In this document: positions 39,101-49,897 of the stretch, piece after piece | How positions within the stretch are numbered: position 1 is the stretch's first letter | Layout: each line of letters starts with the position of its first letter | Assembly: GCA_019649035.1 (NCBI GenBank) | Contig: BMAT01013288.1 | Span: 285,257-348,583, forward strand | Source: Elysia marginata | Lineage: Eukaryota > Mollusca > Gastropoda > Plakobranchidae | Reading direction: 5' to 3' | DNA: 63,327 nt | Notes under the pieces: model-generated | The model's input: only the letters and a program-made list of their open reading frames with translations | Told to the model about the DNA's origin: nothing | Databases searched by the model: none | Made by a program: the position numbers and the translations under genes

Positions 39101-42100
39101 AATGTTCTTAAGTTACGGGTCATTTTCATCAAGATATACACTTTAGATTCCTTAACCTCTGACATTTTTAACAAAAATAATAAACCAAGGCATAGAGTTT
39201 GAGTTGCCCAAACTGTTAATGATTTACTGTGACAATAGCAACAAATGTTTTTTTTTCAACGTATTGCTTCACAAGCAGTCTGTAGACATAAAATGTCTGA
39301 ATTCCTCAGGTTTCTGCTATCCTGGCTGATGATGAGGTCATGTTGAGTATTCGCCCAGGTGAACATGGTTCAACATTCGGTGGAAACCCTTTGGCATGCA
39401 AAGTGGCTATTGAGGCATTAAAGGTAAATTGAAAATGCAAAGATAATGTCACTGTACAGCTTTCAAGAGAGCAGAGTCAAAATCTGAAGTCAGTTCATAC
39501 TCAAATAGCTTATAAGTACTAAATAAAAGATATGTTTTTGAAAACCTCAAAACTTTTGATTTCCTGTCATCTGCATTGCAAGTAAATGGTTTGTTTACGT
39601 TTGTTTAATCCTTCTTAAAATACATCAGGACAAAATGTATATCATATTTTAGAAATTATCAAACATCTTTTTGCCCTTTGTTGCCAAAAGGAAAATTTTA
39701 GGGGAATGCTCTGGCACTATCTTACTAGTGTGTTTTTTTTAATGAAAAATTATATTACCTTTGGAAACAAATATTATTAAGCAAATATTTTACCCATGGG
39801 TGTTATTTTTGCGGAATATCCTGGATTTTCGGAATGAGAAAAAAAAAGGAAGATAATTTTGCGGGATGAGATAACTTTCTGGAACGGAACATTTAAGTTG
39901 AATGTTGATCAACAATAAAGCTGTGTTTCGCTTTAACGGGCCCTTTCCAGGCCCAAAACCGAGACCAAAGCTTGCATCCCTACCACGGGAAGCTGTACCT
40001 GTTGTTGTGACGCCATACCGTTAGAGCCTTTCTGATTCGCTAGCTCTGTAGGGTGTTCTAATTTTATCGTCAGCTGATGCAATCTACTCTTGAGAGCTAT
40101 GCCCTCAGTGATGTTGAAAACCAAGGTCTTGCGGGTGCACGGCATTGCTTTTATGTCTATTTTTTTTTTTTTTTATTTAGATACCGCTTGACAGCTCAGG
40201 GCCGGCATTACAGAAAGTGTACACATTACGCTCTGCGTTTTTCTTACCATGTCATTTCACTGCTCATGGACTTCGAAAATGGTTTAATTTACTGAAAACC
40301 GTTGGAATGAATGGAAAGCTGTAATAAACTAAGGGAGTAGATCTAGATCTATTTTGAAATTTTTAGGTAACTGTTTGAACAAAGTCACTAGATTAGATCT
40401 AGATTATAGTAGATAGATCTAGGTCTAGTTATGCAACTTGGAATGAGTTTCTGAACCACGGGGTTTGAGACCATGAGAAATATTAAAGATTACCGATCTA
40501 TTAGAGCGAGCTTTGATTTAGATCTACAAACTAGACCTATATTAAGGCTTACAAAGTTAGTTTGTACTTGATTATTAGATGTAAACTTAGGTCTACATTA
40601 AGTCATTTCAAGACATTTACTAATGGATTCTTCTAACGTAGAATTCATTGATTTTTTTGATCTCGCGATCTAGAAATGTAACTTGCAATATGACGGGGGC
40701 TCATTATTATTATTGAAAATTAAGTTTTGACTTGTCCAGACAAAAAATTCCAGAGTTGATACTGACTGCTTCTGCCATTTATTCAAACTATTCAAAAATG
40801 GCCAGCCAAAATACCAACTTTTGACAAAGCAACCTTGTCTGCTTTTAGCGGGCCCATTGTTGAAGGGTCTTTTAACCTGATGGATGATATCATGGAGAAA
40901 GACAGGACCTAAATGATTCCTGAGAATTTTTAGGCCCTTCTCATGATCAAGCAGCACTTTAAAACTAATAAAACAGCTGTGACCAGACCTGTCATTCATA
41001 CAGATTAAATCAGTATTATATTGATTTTTTGGCCAAAATGTTAGAAAATACTGATTCAAAATGAGAAGGATTGTTTCAATGCATTTTTAGTCCGTTGAAG
41101 GAAAATAAATACAAATATTAATATTTTAGTGGGTTTTTTAACGTGTACACATTTTGTTGCATTGTTGCGTCTCTGATAATTTTGTTTTTAATACAACAAT
41201 CATTATTGTTTAAAATCTTAATCTATAAATTCTGAAAAGATCAAATGAAAACACTCTTTGAGGTACTTATTGATAATGTCTGATAAGTTATTATGTAAAG
41301 AAGATCAAATACCAAATTGTAATGGTGCTGCACAAATCATCAAATGACCTGAATCATTTTTTATTTTGAGAAGAAAAAAAAAAAGACAGTCTTAAGGCTA
41401 TGTTTTGATTTAGCCAAATGACTAAAATATGTTTAAAAAATGCATTGACAGCTTTTGATTTTTTTAATAGAAACATGCAGGGGTGTGAGGTTAATGATCT
41501 GAGTATCTGTCAGTTCACAAATGGCCCTAAATCATTTGTGCAGGACAATGATAAAATTTAACTTTAAAAAAAAAATGTAAATATTGCTACAAAAAACATT
41601 GGAGCATATTGAATTTCATTCACATATCACATTATAAGCATTGGATTTTCATTTAATTCTCTTTTAGGTCATAGAAGAAGAAAAGCTTGCTGAGCATGCT
41701 GAGCGTCTTGGAAAAATTCTCCGCTCTGAGCTCTCAAAGCTACCAAAAGATGTTGTCAGTATTGTCAGAGGAAAGGGCTTATTAGATGCCATTGTCATTA
41801 ATATGGGTAAGTTGAGGAGATGTATTGTTCACAGCTGCTCAAAAGACAAAAAAGAACAATAAAATTCTTAGACCTCTTTGCAGCTTCGCATTCTTATGCA
41901 GCATAAAAATTTTTTTTATATCTGAAGAAGACCTTGCCCTTGCTGAAATAAATCATACCAACTAAAAATCTGATACTTTATTAGGTAGCTATCGTTTTGT
42001 TCCAGATGTAATAAAAATAAGTTAGTGAAAAAATAATTTTTTTTTGCATACTACGGCACATGTAAATTGAAAATGATATTTCTAAAATCAAACTCTCAAT

Positions 42101-42607
42101 CACACCAAGTAAGTCTTGTCTAGTAAGATCTATCTCACTGTGTGTAATCTATTCAACATTGAACCCTTTACCTTGATTATTTTTTTATTATTTTCCATTA
42201 AAGGCCCATTCATATAGAATATATGAAGATATACAAAGAAATGCAAAGAATGTTAGTTCTTGTTTCAGTATGTATTCAGATACTACAAAGAAATCTCCAT
42301 TCTTCTCTATTTCTTTAATTATTTCTAGTTAGCTGAGTCCTGATGTTTTTGAAGTTAGTTTAGCTTTTCTTGGGTAAGAAGTGCCTGAGATTGCTGTTCC
42401 ATGTTTCAAAAAGCTAATTACTTCTCCCTCACAATGCAATTAGGTCATGATGCTTGGGATGTGTGTATGAGGCTGAGAGACAATGGACTTCTTGCAAAAC
42501 CAACTCATGGAGACATAATTCGCTTTGCCCCTCCACTTGTTATCACAGAGGAACAGCTTAATGAGTGCATTGAGATCATCTCAAGAGTTATCTTATCCTT
42601 TAAATAA
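29945..42607 (+). CDS. OAT: ornithine aminotransferase, mitochondrial (complete, eight coding exons)
   Basis: Pyridoxal-phosphate enzyme moving the delta-amino group of ornithine to 2-oxoglutarate, giving glutamate semialdehyde and glutamate in the mitochondrial matrix. Exons 29945-30143, 30998-31222, 34970-35193, 36172-36344, 37590-37668, 39310-39423, 41668-41806 and 42444-42607 join in phase to 1317 nt, 438 residues; human OAT has 439. Residues 1-33 are basic and Ser/Leu-rich, lacking acidic residues, as in a mitochondrial targeting peptide. Known catalytic positions are in place: F177, R180, E230, D263, Q266 and the Schiff-base lysine K292 in LGKALSGG; R411 corresponds to human R413. The 5' noncoding exon was not identified. 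Introns carry pogo-like MITEs, a piggyBac-like MITE, a CAGGGATGC MITE, a retrotransposon fragment and one assembly gap, none disturbing the exons. Confidence 0.97.
30998..31222 (+). CDS. OAT: OAT coding exon 2
   Basis: Acceptor tatccag, donor gtagtt. Encodes [20 protein letters not shown] and NQGHCHPRI, strongly conserved in OAT, ending in VLPMNT before the split Gly codon. Confidence 0.97.
31490..32326. mobile_element. pogo/Tigger-like MITE A, TA-flanked, with assembly gap
   Basis: Ends CAGTCGGACCTGCTTAATCG (31490) and, read inward from the right, CAGTCGGACCCGCGAAATTG (32326). Terminal similarity continues about 35 bases. TA on both sides. Interior repeats of TTTTCCCGATT. N run 31686-31757 (72 bases). 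No transposase seen. Lies in an OAT intron. Confidence 0.75.
32350..33480 (-). mobile_element. Nimb/RTE-like non-LTR retrotransposon fragment in an OAT intron
   Basis: Minus-strand similarity to the reverse transcriptase C-terminal half: [14 protein letters not shown] (33280), [20 protein letters not shown] with the FADD box (33150), [17 protein letters not shown], then [20 protein letters not shown] and [15 protein letters not shown] (32880-32700), and the end block ARKKGRPQGTW-like sequence (32530-32480). Split over frames; 5' truncated. Family placement (Nimb within the I group, or RTE) is by motif memory only. Confidence 0.78.
34970..35193 (+). CDS. OAT: OAT coding exon 3
   Basis: Acceptor actccag, donor gtaagt. 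Encodes [19 protein letters not shown] and [17 protein letters not shown], including F177 and R180 of the cofactor and substrate pocket. The long intron before it holds a MITE and a retrotransposon fragment. Confidence 0.97.
35312..35808. mobile_element. pogo/Tigger-like MITE B, TA-flanked
   Basis: Left end CAGTGCGCACCACTTATATC, right end inward CAGTGCACACCTGATATTGA, TA on both sides, 497 bases. Interior repeats of ATCGACA. Shares sequence with 48830-49100 near the Tigger-like transposase remnant. In the OAT intron after exon 3. Confidence 0.75.
36172..36344 (+). CDS. OAT: OAT coding exon 4
   Basis: Acceptor caatccag, donor gttagc. Encodes [12 protein letters not shown] and [13 protein letters not shown] with E230, D263 and Q266. 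Confidence 0.97.
37058..37346. mobile_element. piggyBac-like MITE with TTAA flanks
   Basis: TTAA-CCCTTTTGC at the left (37054-37066) and AAGGGG-TTAA at the right (37341-37350). TTAA target and CCC/GGG ends are the piggyBac pattern; the terminal repeat is short, so this is moderate evidence. In the intron after OAT exon 4. Confidence 0.45.
37590..37668 (+). CDS. OAT: OAT coding exon 5
   Basis: Acceptor tttttcag, donor gtaagt. Encodes [20 protein letters not shown]; the lysine is residue 292, the Schiff-base lysine. Confidence 0.97.
37692..38113. mobile_element. pogo-like MITE D
   Basis: Left end CTGTGGAAACCTCCAAAATC, right end inward CAGTGGAAACCTCATAATTC, about 420 bases, starting 24 bases after the donor of OAT exon 5. 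TA on the left only. A right-end relative (GAATTATGAGGTTTCCATTG, then TA) stands at 46505-46526 without a recognised left partner. Confidence 0.5.
38474..38742. mobile_element. MITE with CAGGGATGC ends
   Basis: Left CAGGGATGCAAGTTTTCC; right inward CAAGGATGCTCAAAAAGCAG. Direct repeat TACTAT at 38468-38473 and 38743-38748. CAGGG ends suggest hAT, although hAT duplications are normally 8 bp. A related end, TAGGGATGCAAGC, is read on the minus strand near 39982-39970. Confidence 0.5.
39310..39423 (+). CDS. OAT: OAT coding exon 6
   Basis: Acceptor tcctcag, donor gtaaat. 38 codons, with [20 protein letters not shown], the glycine-rich phosphate-contacting segment of the neighbouring subunit in this fold family. 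Confidence 0.97.
40768..41007 (+). pseudogene. eroded coding fragment of unknown mobile-element type in an OAT intron
   Basis: Plus-strand frame reads [40 protein letters not shown], stop, MIPENF, stop, [19 protein letters not shown]. The composition and a GP-VEGSF-MDDI pattern look protein-derived rather than random, but I cannot name the family. The antisense open frame 41059-40670 looks like its shadow. Confidence 0.3.
41668..41806 (+). CDS. OAT: OAT coding exon 7
   Basis: Acceptor cttttag, donor gtaagt. Encodes [18 protein letters not shown] and [12 protein letters not shown] of the C-terminal domain. Confidence 0.96.
42444..42607 (+). CDS. OAT: OAT coding exon 8 (terminal)
   Basis: Acceptor caattag. 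Encodes [20 protein letters not shown] and the C-terminal helix, stop TAA at 42605-42607. Contains R411, equivalent to human R413. Confidence 0.97.
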
Positions 42608-43136
42608 ACCTTTAAAATGCCTTATGTTAGCTTTGTTGATGAAGTTTCACCTTTTTTTTTTTTTTACTATATTATCCACATGTAAGATCTCTATATCACT
42701 CAATTTGAATCACTAGGTATGGTTGGAAATGGTGGTAACTTATCTGATTCGATTTATCATGATCCAGTATTTTGTGATGCTTATTCATATGCTTGTTCTT
42801 GTGAGATACATCGACATACTTGTCTGTCTTAGACAACATGTAAGTGTAAAATATGCTTCCCTGTTACTTACCTTATATTGTTCAATACCATTGTCTTTTT
42901 GTTACTACTCAAAGAGATCTGAAACTTCCAAAGTTTAGTGTAATAATCAATGTAATAATCAATGTAGCAGAATGTTTTTTGAAAACATGGTACACTGCAG
43001 TATAATTGAGATGTCATGTCCTATATTTTTTGACATGACCGTATGCAAAAAATATCCCCCTTTTTTTCAACCCCTTACCTTTCTAAATTCCTGAAAGCTT
43101 TAAAACAGTGCCAATTATTTCCTATTTTTTAATTTT

Positions 43137-43176
43137 AATAAATATATTTGTTGATAAATCATCCTTTTTAAATAAA
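43137..43176 (+). other. candidate OAT polyadenylation signals
   Basis: Two AATAAA hexamers (43137-43142 and 43171-43176) about 550 bases after the OAT stop. Another lies over the stop itself (near 42604) and more at 43320-43352. Which is used cannot be told from sequence. Confidence 0.25.
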
Positions 43177-43909
43177 TGAAAGTTTTTAGGCACTTGCCAC
43201 TTAATATGTGCATATCGATGTGTTTTTTAAAGTCCTTTACCATAAGCCGTAGAAATATAATCTAGATGCACTGAGCCATTTTTCCTTAACTCGAAAATAA
43301 GAAATAGTGTGTTTCAGTAAATAAAATATGCCATTATTTCAGTGCTGTAATAAATGAGATGTACCATTTTGCCAGTGCAAGAAAAAACTGTATTGACCTT
43401 TATCTGTTAAAAATTTGAAATATATATAGTTATACAGCTTTGAATTGTCATGGCAACATTTGCACAGCTGATTCATCAATTGGATGAGGCACTTACTTGG
43501 TTTTTGTTGTAGTGTCCAAACATGGCTATCAGTGTGACGGGCAAAACAGTTATTGTAACAAGTGCAAAGAAAAGATTGTCACAAATAAAGGTCAGATTTC
43601 TACAATACATGCTTTTTTAAAAGACCAAAAACTACATATTTGCTTTCAACAATTATTTATCACTGAATCAAGGCACCTTTTATTGTGCTTCTCACGCTAT
43701 ACTTATGACATTTGCAACTTTCAAAAGACTTGTGCTTGAGGAGCCATGCATCATTTCGATATAACCCATCAAGCATTTCTAAGATTTGATTCTGTAAGAA
43801 ATTCAGGCAACGACAAACAACACAAAGTTTTACATCAAAATAAGGGTCCTGTCGTTAATGGTTCACTTAAAAGTAGGACCGCATTCTGTTCAAGCTCAGC
43901 AAAATTATA

Positions 43910-44508
43910 CAGTGGAATCCGGATAAAGTCAACACCTCGGGACCGAAANNNNNNNNNNNNNNNNNNNNNNNNNNNNNNNNNNNNNNNNNNNNNNNNNNNN
44001 NNNNNNNNNNNNNNNNNNNNNNNNNNNNNNNNNNNNNNNNNNNNNNNNNNNNNNNNNNNNNNNNNNNNNNNNNNNNNNNNNNNNNNNNNNNNNNNNNNNN
44101 NNNNNNNNNNNNNNNNNNNNNNNNNNNNNNNNNNNNNNNNNNNNNNNNNNNNNNNNNNNNNNNNNNNNNNNNNNNNNNNNNNNNNNNNNNNNNNNNNNNN
44201 NNNNNNNNNNNNNNNNNNNNNNNNNNNNNNNNNNNNNNNNNNNNNNNNNNNNNNNNNNNNNNNNNNNNNNNNNNNNNNNNNNNNNNNNNNNNNNNNNNNN
44301 NNNNNNNNNNNNNNNNNNNNNNNNNNNNNNNNNNNNNNNNNNNNNNNNNNNNNNNNNNNNNNNNNNNNNNNNNNNNNNNNNNNNNNNNNNNNNNNNNNNN
44401 NNNNNNNNNNNNNNNNNNNNNNNNNNNNNNNNNNNNNNNNNNNNNNNNNNNNNNNNNNNNNNNNNNNNNNTTGACTTCAAGCGAGTTGACTTCTCGCGGA
44501 TTCCACTG
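43910..44508. mobile_element. pogo/Tigger-like MITE C, interior unsequenced
   Basis: Left end CAGTGGAATCCGGATAAAGT, right end inward CAGTGGAATCCGCGAGAAGT, TA on both sides. N run 43949-44470 (522 bases) fills nearly all of it. GTTGAC repeats near the right end. Confidence 0.72.
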
Positions 44509-46901
44509 TATATATGATAGGCGATTTCAAAGCAATATTCTGTTTTAAGTTAAAGCAATCAAATTTATTTGTTGCACCAATTTCTATGGTATATTAAATA
44601 AATGATCTGGAAGGGCATAGATTGGAATACTCAGCATAACAGTGTATAGTTCTGCTCTTCAGATATTAAATAGTCTTATGTTTTCCTTTAGTGAATGGTA
44701 TACATAATCAGAGATGTTTTTTAGTATTTGGCCAAACAAGAATACTGCACATGGTTAGCCTGACTAGAATACCACAGTTAATCAGCCAAATTAGAATACC
44801 ACTGTAAATCTGCTAACCTAGAATACTATGATAAGTCTAAGTACTATTTTCATGCATGCAGAATTGGTAATTTGAGTTGAATGTTAATTTTCAAAACTGA
44901 AACCCAGAATAAGAATGAAGTTTAAAAGGAGCAAATCATTTTACATGTACTGGTCTTGCTTTTTTCCCTCCTTGTTAAACACAAAATATTAAAGTTGTAT
45001 ATGTGTATCAAACAAAATTTACTGTTTGTAGATAAATACAATCTTAAAATTCAATGAAGGCACTGAAAAGTGGTTAAATAAGTATGATATGAAAAAAGAT
45101 AATGAAATTAAAAAAGGATAATCTGAATATAATAATTGTAACACAAAAACCCGGGTTTTCAGTTTTAAGGGCTAGAGCTGCTTTGAGTTGGTAACATCCT
45201 TACAATTTTTTTAATGGAAAAATTCAGCAATGTCTTGATTCTTTGAAAATTTTGGTAGTTTCCATAATTCATAGTATGGAAGCTTTAACCAAATTGATTA
45301 ATTTCAACATTTCTGTAAATAATGAATCTGGTAAAAAAAATTTATTCTATAAGGTAATTCAAAATAGGTTTTTAACATCTAAAACCAACTAGCTTTTTCT
45401 GTTTTTGTTGTCAAATTAATTTATTTACAGGGTTTATGTATATATTTACTGCAGTTGATGTAAAATTTTACAAGATCTGAAGAAAATTTCATGGCCTAGT
45501 TTGAAATATTTACGATAGTATACTATAATACGAATTATTGTTAGGGATTTTAACAAATTTTTGTAGGAAAATAAAAACATTCAATCTACAGCACTGTTTT
45601 GTAGAAAAGGAAAATAATTTTTTGAAAAAAAAAATTAGTATTTGTTCACCACCACCATACCCTTTTTGTTTTCACTGTATCAATGTTGAAATGCTAATAT
45701 ATATTTGAAAAGTGTCATTACTTAATTTGATGTAAATAATTAGTTGTAAGACTATATTTTTCTGGCTCTTCCCCATCCCAATTGTGTTAAATAGGGTAAA
45801 AAGATATTACATGATTGTAGAATTTTTTAAAACTTTTGATTTCTTATGGTTTAGGGTTTTGAATGGTTTACCCCGTACTCATGTAAATCCTATTGTTTTA
45901 TTTACCATATTTTGTGATGAGTTTTCTGTTTCCCCTTTTTCTTTTTTTGATTCTGCTAACCCTTTGCTTTTTATCTAAATTACTCAAACATTAATATGCA
46001 ACTAACTTCATAATCTTGCTAGTTAAGTACTTTTGATATTACAACTCCCTTTAGATTGAATATGTGTGAATCAATATTTTTTTTTCTGTATACGGTACGA
46101 TTATTATATATCCTTATTGTTCAAAGTTCTTTAAGTGTGAGATTTTCATTTTTTTCTTGAGCATTGTTTGATTTTAATATAGGATTAGTCATTTAAAGGT
46201 GATGAAATTCCATTCTCTTAATTTGAAGTTTAAATTGCTGCCTATACACAGTTTTCCTACTGTTTTTCTAGCATTTGCACTTCTACAAAGCAAAGCAGGC
46301 TTGTAATAAACTATCATTCCCTAAAGCTTCTACAACCCACACAGAGGTGTCTGTGTCATTTTGTTTTTTGCACATCTGCAAGGTTGGGGTAAGAGTGGGA
46401 GGTGCTGCTATATTAGCCAGGGCAAAAAAAACTATCTGAGTAAATAAATATAATAACTCAAATACCCCAAGCTCCACAGTTTTTGTTTTTTTCCCACCAG
46501 ATTTGAATTATGAGGTTTCCATTGTAGACTGAAAACAGCTGTGTTTACCATTTTTATAATGATCAAAATAGTTGAAAATGAAAAGTGGTTAATCTTGTAA
46601 CCAAGACATACCATGTAAAATGTCAGGAAATGGTTCAAATTCTACAAAGATAAATGAACTTCCATCAATTGTATCTTATTTTGGGGGTCTGCTTCTGTTT
46701 TTATGCCTAGAGCCAGCACACAGATTTCAGCAGTTTCATTGCATTCCCAATGGACTGAAATCTAAGTCAAAGTCAGCTGTAACTGGCCTGACTTGCTTAA
46801 TTAAAGAACTAACTCTTGCACTGGCTTTATTCAACAATCCAATGCTTTATACAAGTCTATTTCAACTCTGTTCTAGGTACATGTGTTAATGTAATGTTAT
46901 A

Positions 46902-47078
46902 CAGTCAACTCTGCTTAAGTCAATTTTCAGCCAGCTTGATTCTTATTCTTTTTTTTTTTTGCCATTGTGACAAATATATGTATACATGTTTGTTAGGACT
47001 TGCACATACCTTCATTTTTCAGCCAAGTCTGTTTTATTGGTTATGTCCCTTGGAAATCAGTTCATGCAGAGTTGCCAG
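46902..47078. mobile_element. pogo-like MITE E, TA-flanked
   Basis: Left end CAGTCAACTCTGCTTAAGTC, right end inward CTGGCAACTCTGCATGAACT, TA on both sides, 177 bases. Diverged but the terminal repeats align over about 25 bases. Confidence 0.5.
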
Positions 47079-47714
47079 TATGTTGTTATTTTTTCCTCTT
47101 GGCAGATGACAGGCTCAAAAGTGCAGTCATTGGGAGTAATAAATTTCACATTTGCCAAATCTTTGGAAAGGGTTCACAATTTTTGTTTAAAGTGGTTTAC
47201 AGTTTGGGTTAAATTATTGAACTTTAAAGAGCTGTGTATAAAAATCCTACTCAATCATCAAAATTTGATAAAGGATCTCACATAAGGGGAACAAAAAGGG
47301 AGAAAATTGTGCATTTGATAGGATAGGTAGTTTTTCACCTGCTTTTTTGCCTGTAAAGTTTTGTAAATTTGTTAAAAATTTTGTGTGAATTATGTAAGAT
47401 CTGATTAAAGGGCGTTGGCTTTTGGTAATTTTTTTTTTAGTTCTTGCTTTGACCTATATAACTAAATAGGCTTTCAAAAACTTACCTTTGTTATATTACC
47501 GCTATAGGATGAGAATAATCATCTTGTTGTGAATTGATAAGTTATATTTTCAAATAAACTTATTACAGTTCCACTTTTTTGTTTTTCTCGAAATATATAA
47601 TTTAATTGCTTTGCCTCTGTGAAAAAATAGTCTTTTACAATGCTTGAATTTCTATACAAAATATTTTTACTAAAGAATTATGTTGAGGATGTATATAAAC
47701 CTACAAAATGTCAG

Positions 47715-47919
47715 CCGGCCGATTAAATCGGTCTATGAACAGGATTTTATTTTTAGCTTTAAATCTAGTAAAAATTATGGCACAAAAATTATGTGAAACT
47801 TCATGGGTTAAAAATCTTTTTGCTGCTTGTGAAGTTTATATATAATTTTTGTGCCATAATTTTTACTAGATTTAAAGCTAAAAATAAAATCCTGTTCATA
47901 GACCGATTTAATCGGCCGG
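47715..47919. repeat. long palindrome 3
   Basis: Arms 47715-47792 and 47842-47919 (78 bases) match fully as read, with a weaker extension toward the loop (AAACTTCA/TGAAGTTT). The ends are CCGGCCGATTAAATCGG, itself containing a small palindrome. It is followed by CCGG-(AT)n-CCGG at 47916-47937. Confidence 0.9.
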
Positions 47920-48201
47920 ATATATATATATATCCGGTAGCCCCAAACAACGTCCTTGACTTTGGAGCACCATATCTCTGACGGTCTTTGTGCAGTTGTC
48001 ATATAATATCGGCATATGATGAATGAACTATCACTACAATAACACACCAAAGAAATTTATAAAAAAAATTCATCGATAAATAAGGAAACATGTTTTTTAA
48101 AAGTTACCGAAACTCACAAAAAAGAAAAAAACATCGACCTCTGCACCAAAGCTGTATTGCAATTCACGCTGCACACCCCAAGAGCACAATGTTAACACAC
48201 T

Positions 48202-48499
48202 GTACAAAGAATTGTAAAAAGGGATCTGAAATTAAAGACCTGCAAACGAATATAGACTAGCAGAAAAACGGAAAGTATGAAAGAGGAAAGACGCCTTCTA
48301 TTGCGCGATGCGGGGCTTTCTAAACAGATTTAGCGATGAAGATGTCAAGCAAATTATCTTTACAGATGAAAAAGACTTTACTCTAGAGATTGCCAAAAGT
48401 AGACTAAATGAGGATGTCTATGAAAGAAAGAAGTCGTCCATCTCCCTGCAACGGCTTTACCACAAAACAAATGTCTCGCATTCTGTCCAAATGAGTTGA
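48202..48499 (+). pseudogene. mariner-like transposase fragment
   Basis: VQRIVKRDLKLKTCKRI, a stop, TSRKTESMKEERRLLL, then after a frameshift FSDEDVKQIIFTDEKDFTLE and SISLQRLYHKTN. The FTDEKDFTLE block carries the first catalytic Asp of the mariner DD(34)D triad. The rest of the catalytic domain is lost. Confidence 0.72.
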
Positions 48500-48829
48500 A
48501 AGTCGAATTGCTTAGTTCTGAGATATAGGCTTTTAAAGTTTAGTGGGTGTTCAGAATTGAAAATTTTTAAAAATGTATATATTGAAGCTAAAATCATTTC
48601 TGAACAGATTTCACACCTAATTCATGTTGAAATTTCATGTGTCATGTGTTTAATTTTGATTGGCATGGTTTCTAAGGCCTCAACACCTTTATATTTGTCT
48701 AAACTTTAAATGCTATTTTCTCCCTTTTCTGAAATTTCCTAACTCCTAACTCTGTCGACTTCAAATGGCTATAACTTTATGCAGGAGCATGATAGAGCTT
48801 TTCTGTTTGTTGCAATTAAAAGTAAAGAA

Positions 48830-49100
48830 AATAAGCTTGTTTGTGATCTCTCACATCATACATATCAAAGCGCCGATATCTTCAAAACGGCTATAAAGAC
48901 GAAAAACTCGCTAGCCTTTTCCCCGCTCAAAACACAAACCAACCATCCCTTTGCCTCAGATTAGTCAGAAGTTTTATGGCAAGGAGATAATACATTTTCA
49001 CTGGTATGATAAAACAAGTCAGAGAAAAAAAGGTTCCTTTTTTTACAAACAGGGTGTGTGTATGAGTGTGATCCGTCAACTATGGGCCTTGCAATGAAGG
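48830..49100 (+). mobile_element. leader region of a Tigger-like element, homologous to the MITE at 35312-35808
   Basis: Segment CCCTTTGCCTCAGATTAGTC near 48943 matches the MITE interior near 35537 (CCCTTTGCCCCAGATTAGTC), and homology continues on both sides (AAACGG...ATAAA...GAAAAAC upstream, GGTTCCTTT downstream). It lies about 650 bases before the Tigger-like transposase remnant, suggesting that the MITE is an internal-deletion relative. Confidence 0.5.
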
Positions 49101-49743
49101 TGGGCTTACTCAGCTACTGATGCTAGCGTATAAAGGAGAGAGGTGGGGTGTGCAGCATGAAACACAGTGGGAGGTCAGTGCAAGTGAAGTGATGCTACAA
49201 TTAAGCTTAGGGCTATTATCACCAAGCCTTTCATATTTCGTTTTATCTGAGAGAGATTGGATTGTATAGCAAAATCTGAAGCAAATGTATAGAAAACTTT
49301 AAAAACTTGTAAATAGTGTATTAGATTTTTAAAACTTGATTTTAATAATAATAATTAATATATGAGATAGGTTGGCAAATTTATAGAGATTTCTGGAAAT
49401 TTGAAGAGATTGTAAGCTAATGATGGAATGGGCTTGTAAAAAAATTTCAATCAATCAATCACTAAGCAAAGTGGTGTAGGCTAGGTCTGCAGTGTAATTT
49501 GCTAAAGGTATGGGAATGATGAGAGAGAATGTGGGCTGTTTGTGCGTGTCTGAATATGCAAATAGCACGCCGAGTTCCGCCTTCTACTTTGCTGCACCCA
49601 GTTTAATTGCTTCATTTGATCGGTACTTGTCTTATTGCTAGCATCAGCTGCATGTGTTTTTTATCTAGATCTACAAACATGTTTACATCTTACATTAATA
49701 TCCAACCACTTTTATTTTTCAACCGCTTTAACTTGTAACAAGG

Positions 49744-49897
49744 ATGTCTGAGGGTGAGACTAAGAAAACCGGCAAAACTCTCACTCTCTGTATTGAAGTT
49801 AGACCTCAACTTCTTGCTGGTGTCAACAAGAAGCAGAGATAGCAAAGAAGTTTGGTATCCCCCACAACACGTTATTGACCATATGGGCCAAGCTGTA
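49744..49897 (+). pseudogene. Tigger/pogo-like transposase, N-terminal HTH fragment
   Basis: Starts MSEGETKKTGKTLTLCIEV, then a frameshift near 49835 leads to EIAKKFGIPHNTLLTIWAKL and a stop. The second block is the CENP-B/pogo N-terminal helix-turn-helix (typically EIAKEFGIP...TLSTIWK). The remaining transposase is absent. Confidence 0.6.

Noticed and set aside
40670..41059. 129-codon minus-strand frame
   Set aside because: The plus strand of the same interval is the coding-like reading; the minus frame has no motif.
43746..44474. 242-codon open frame
   Set aside because: Most of it is the N gap.
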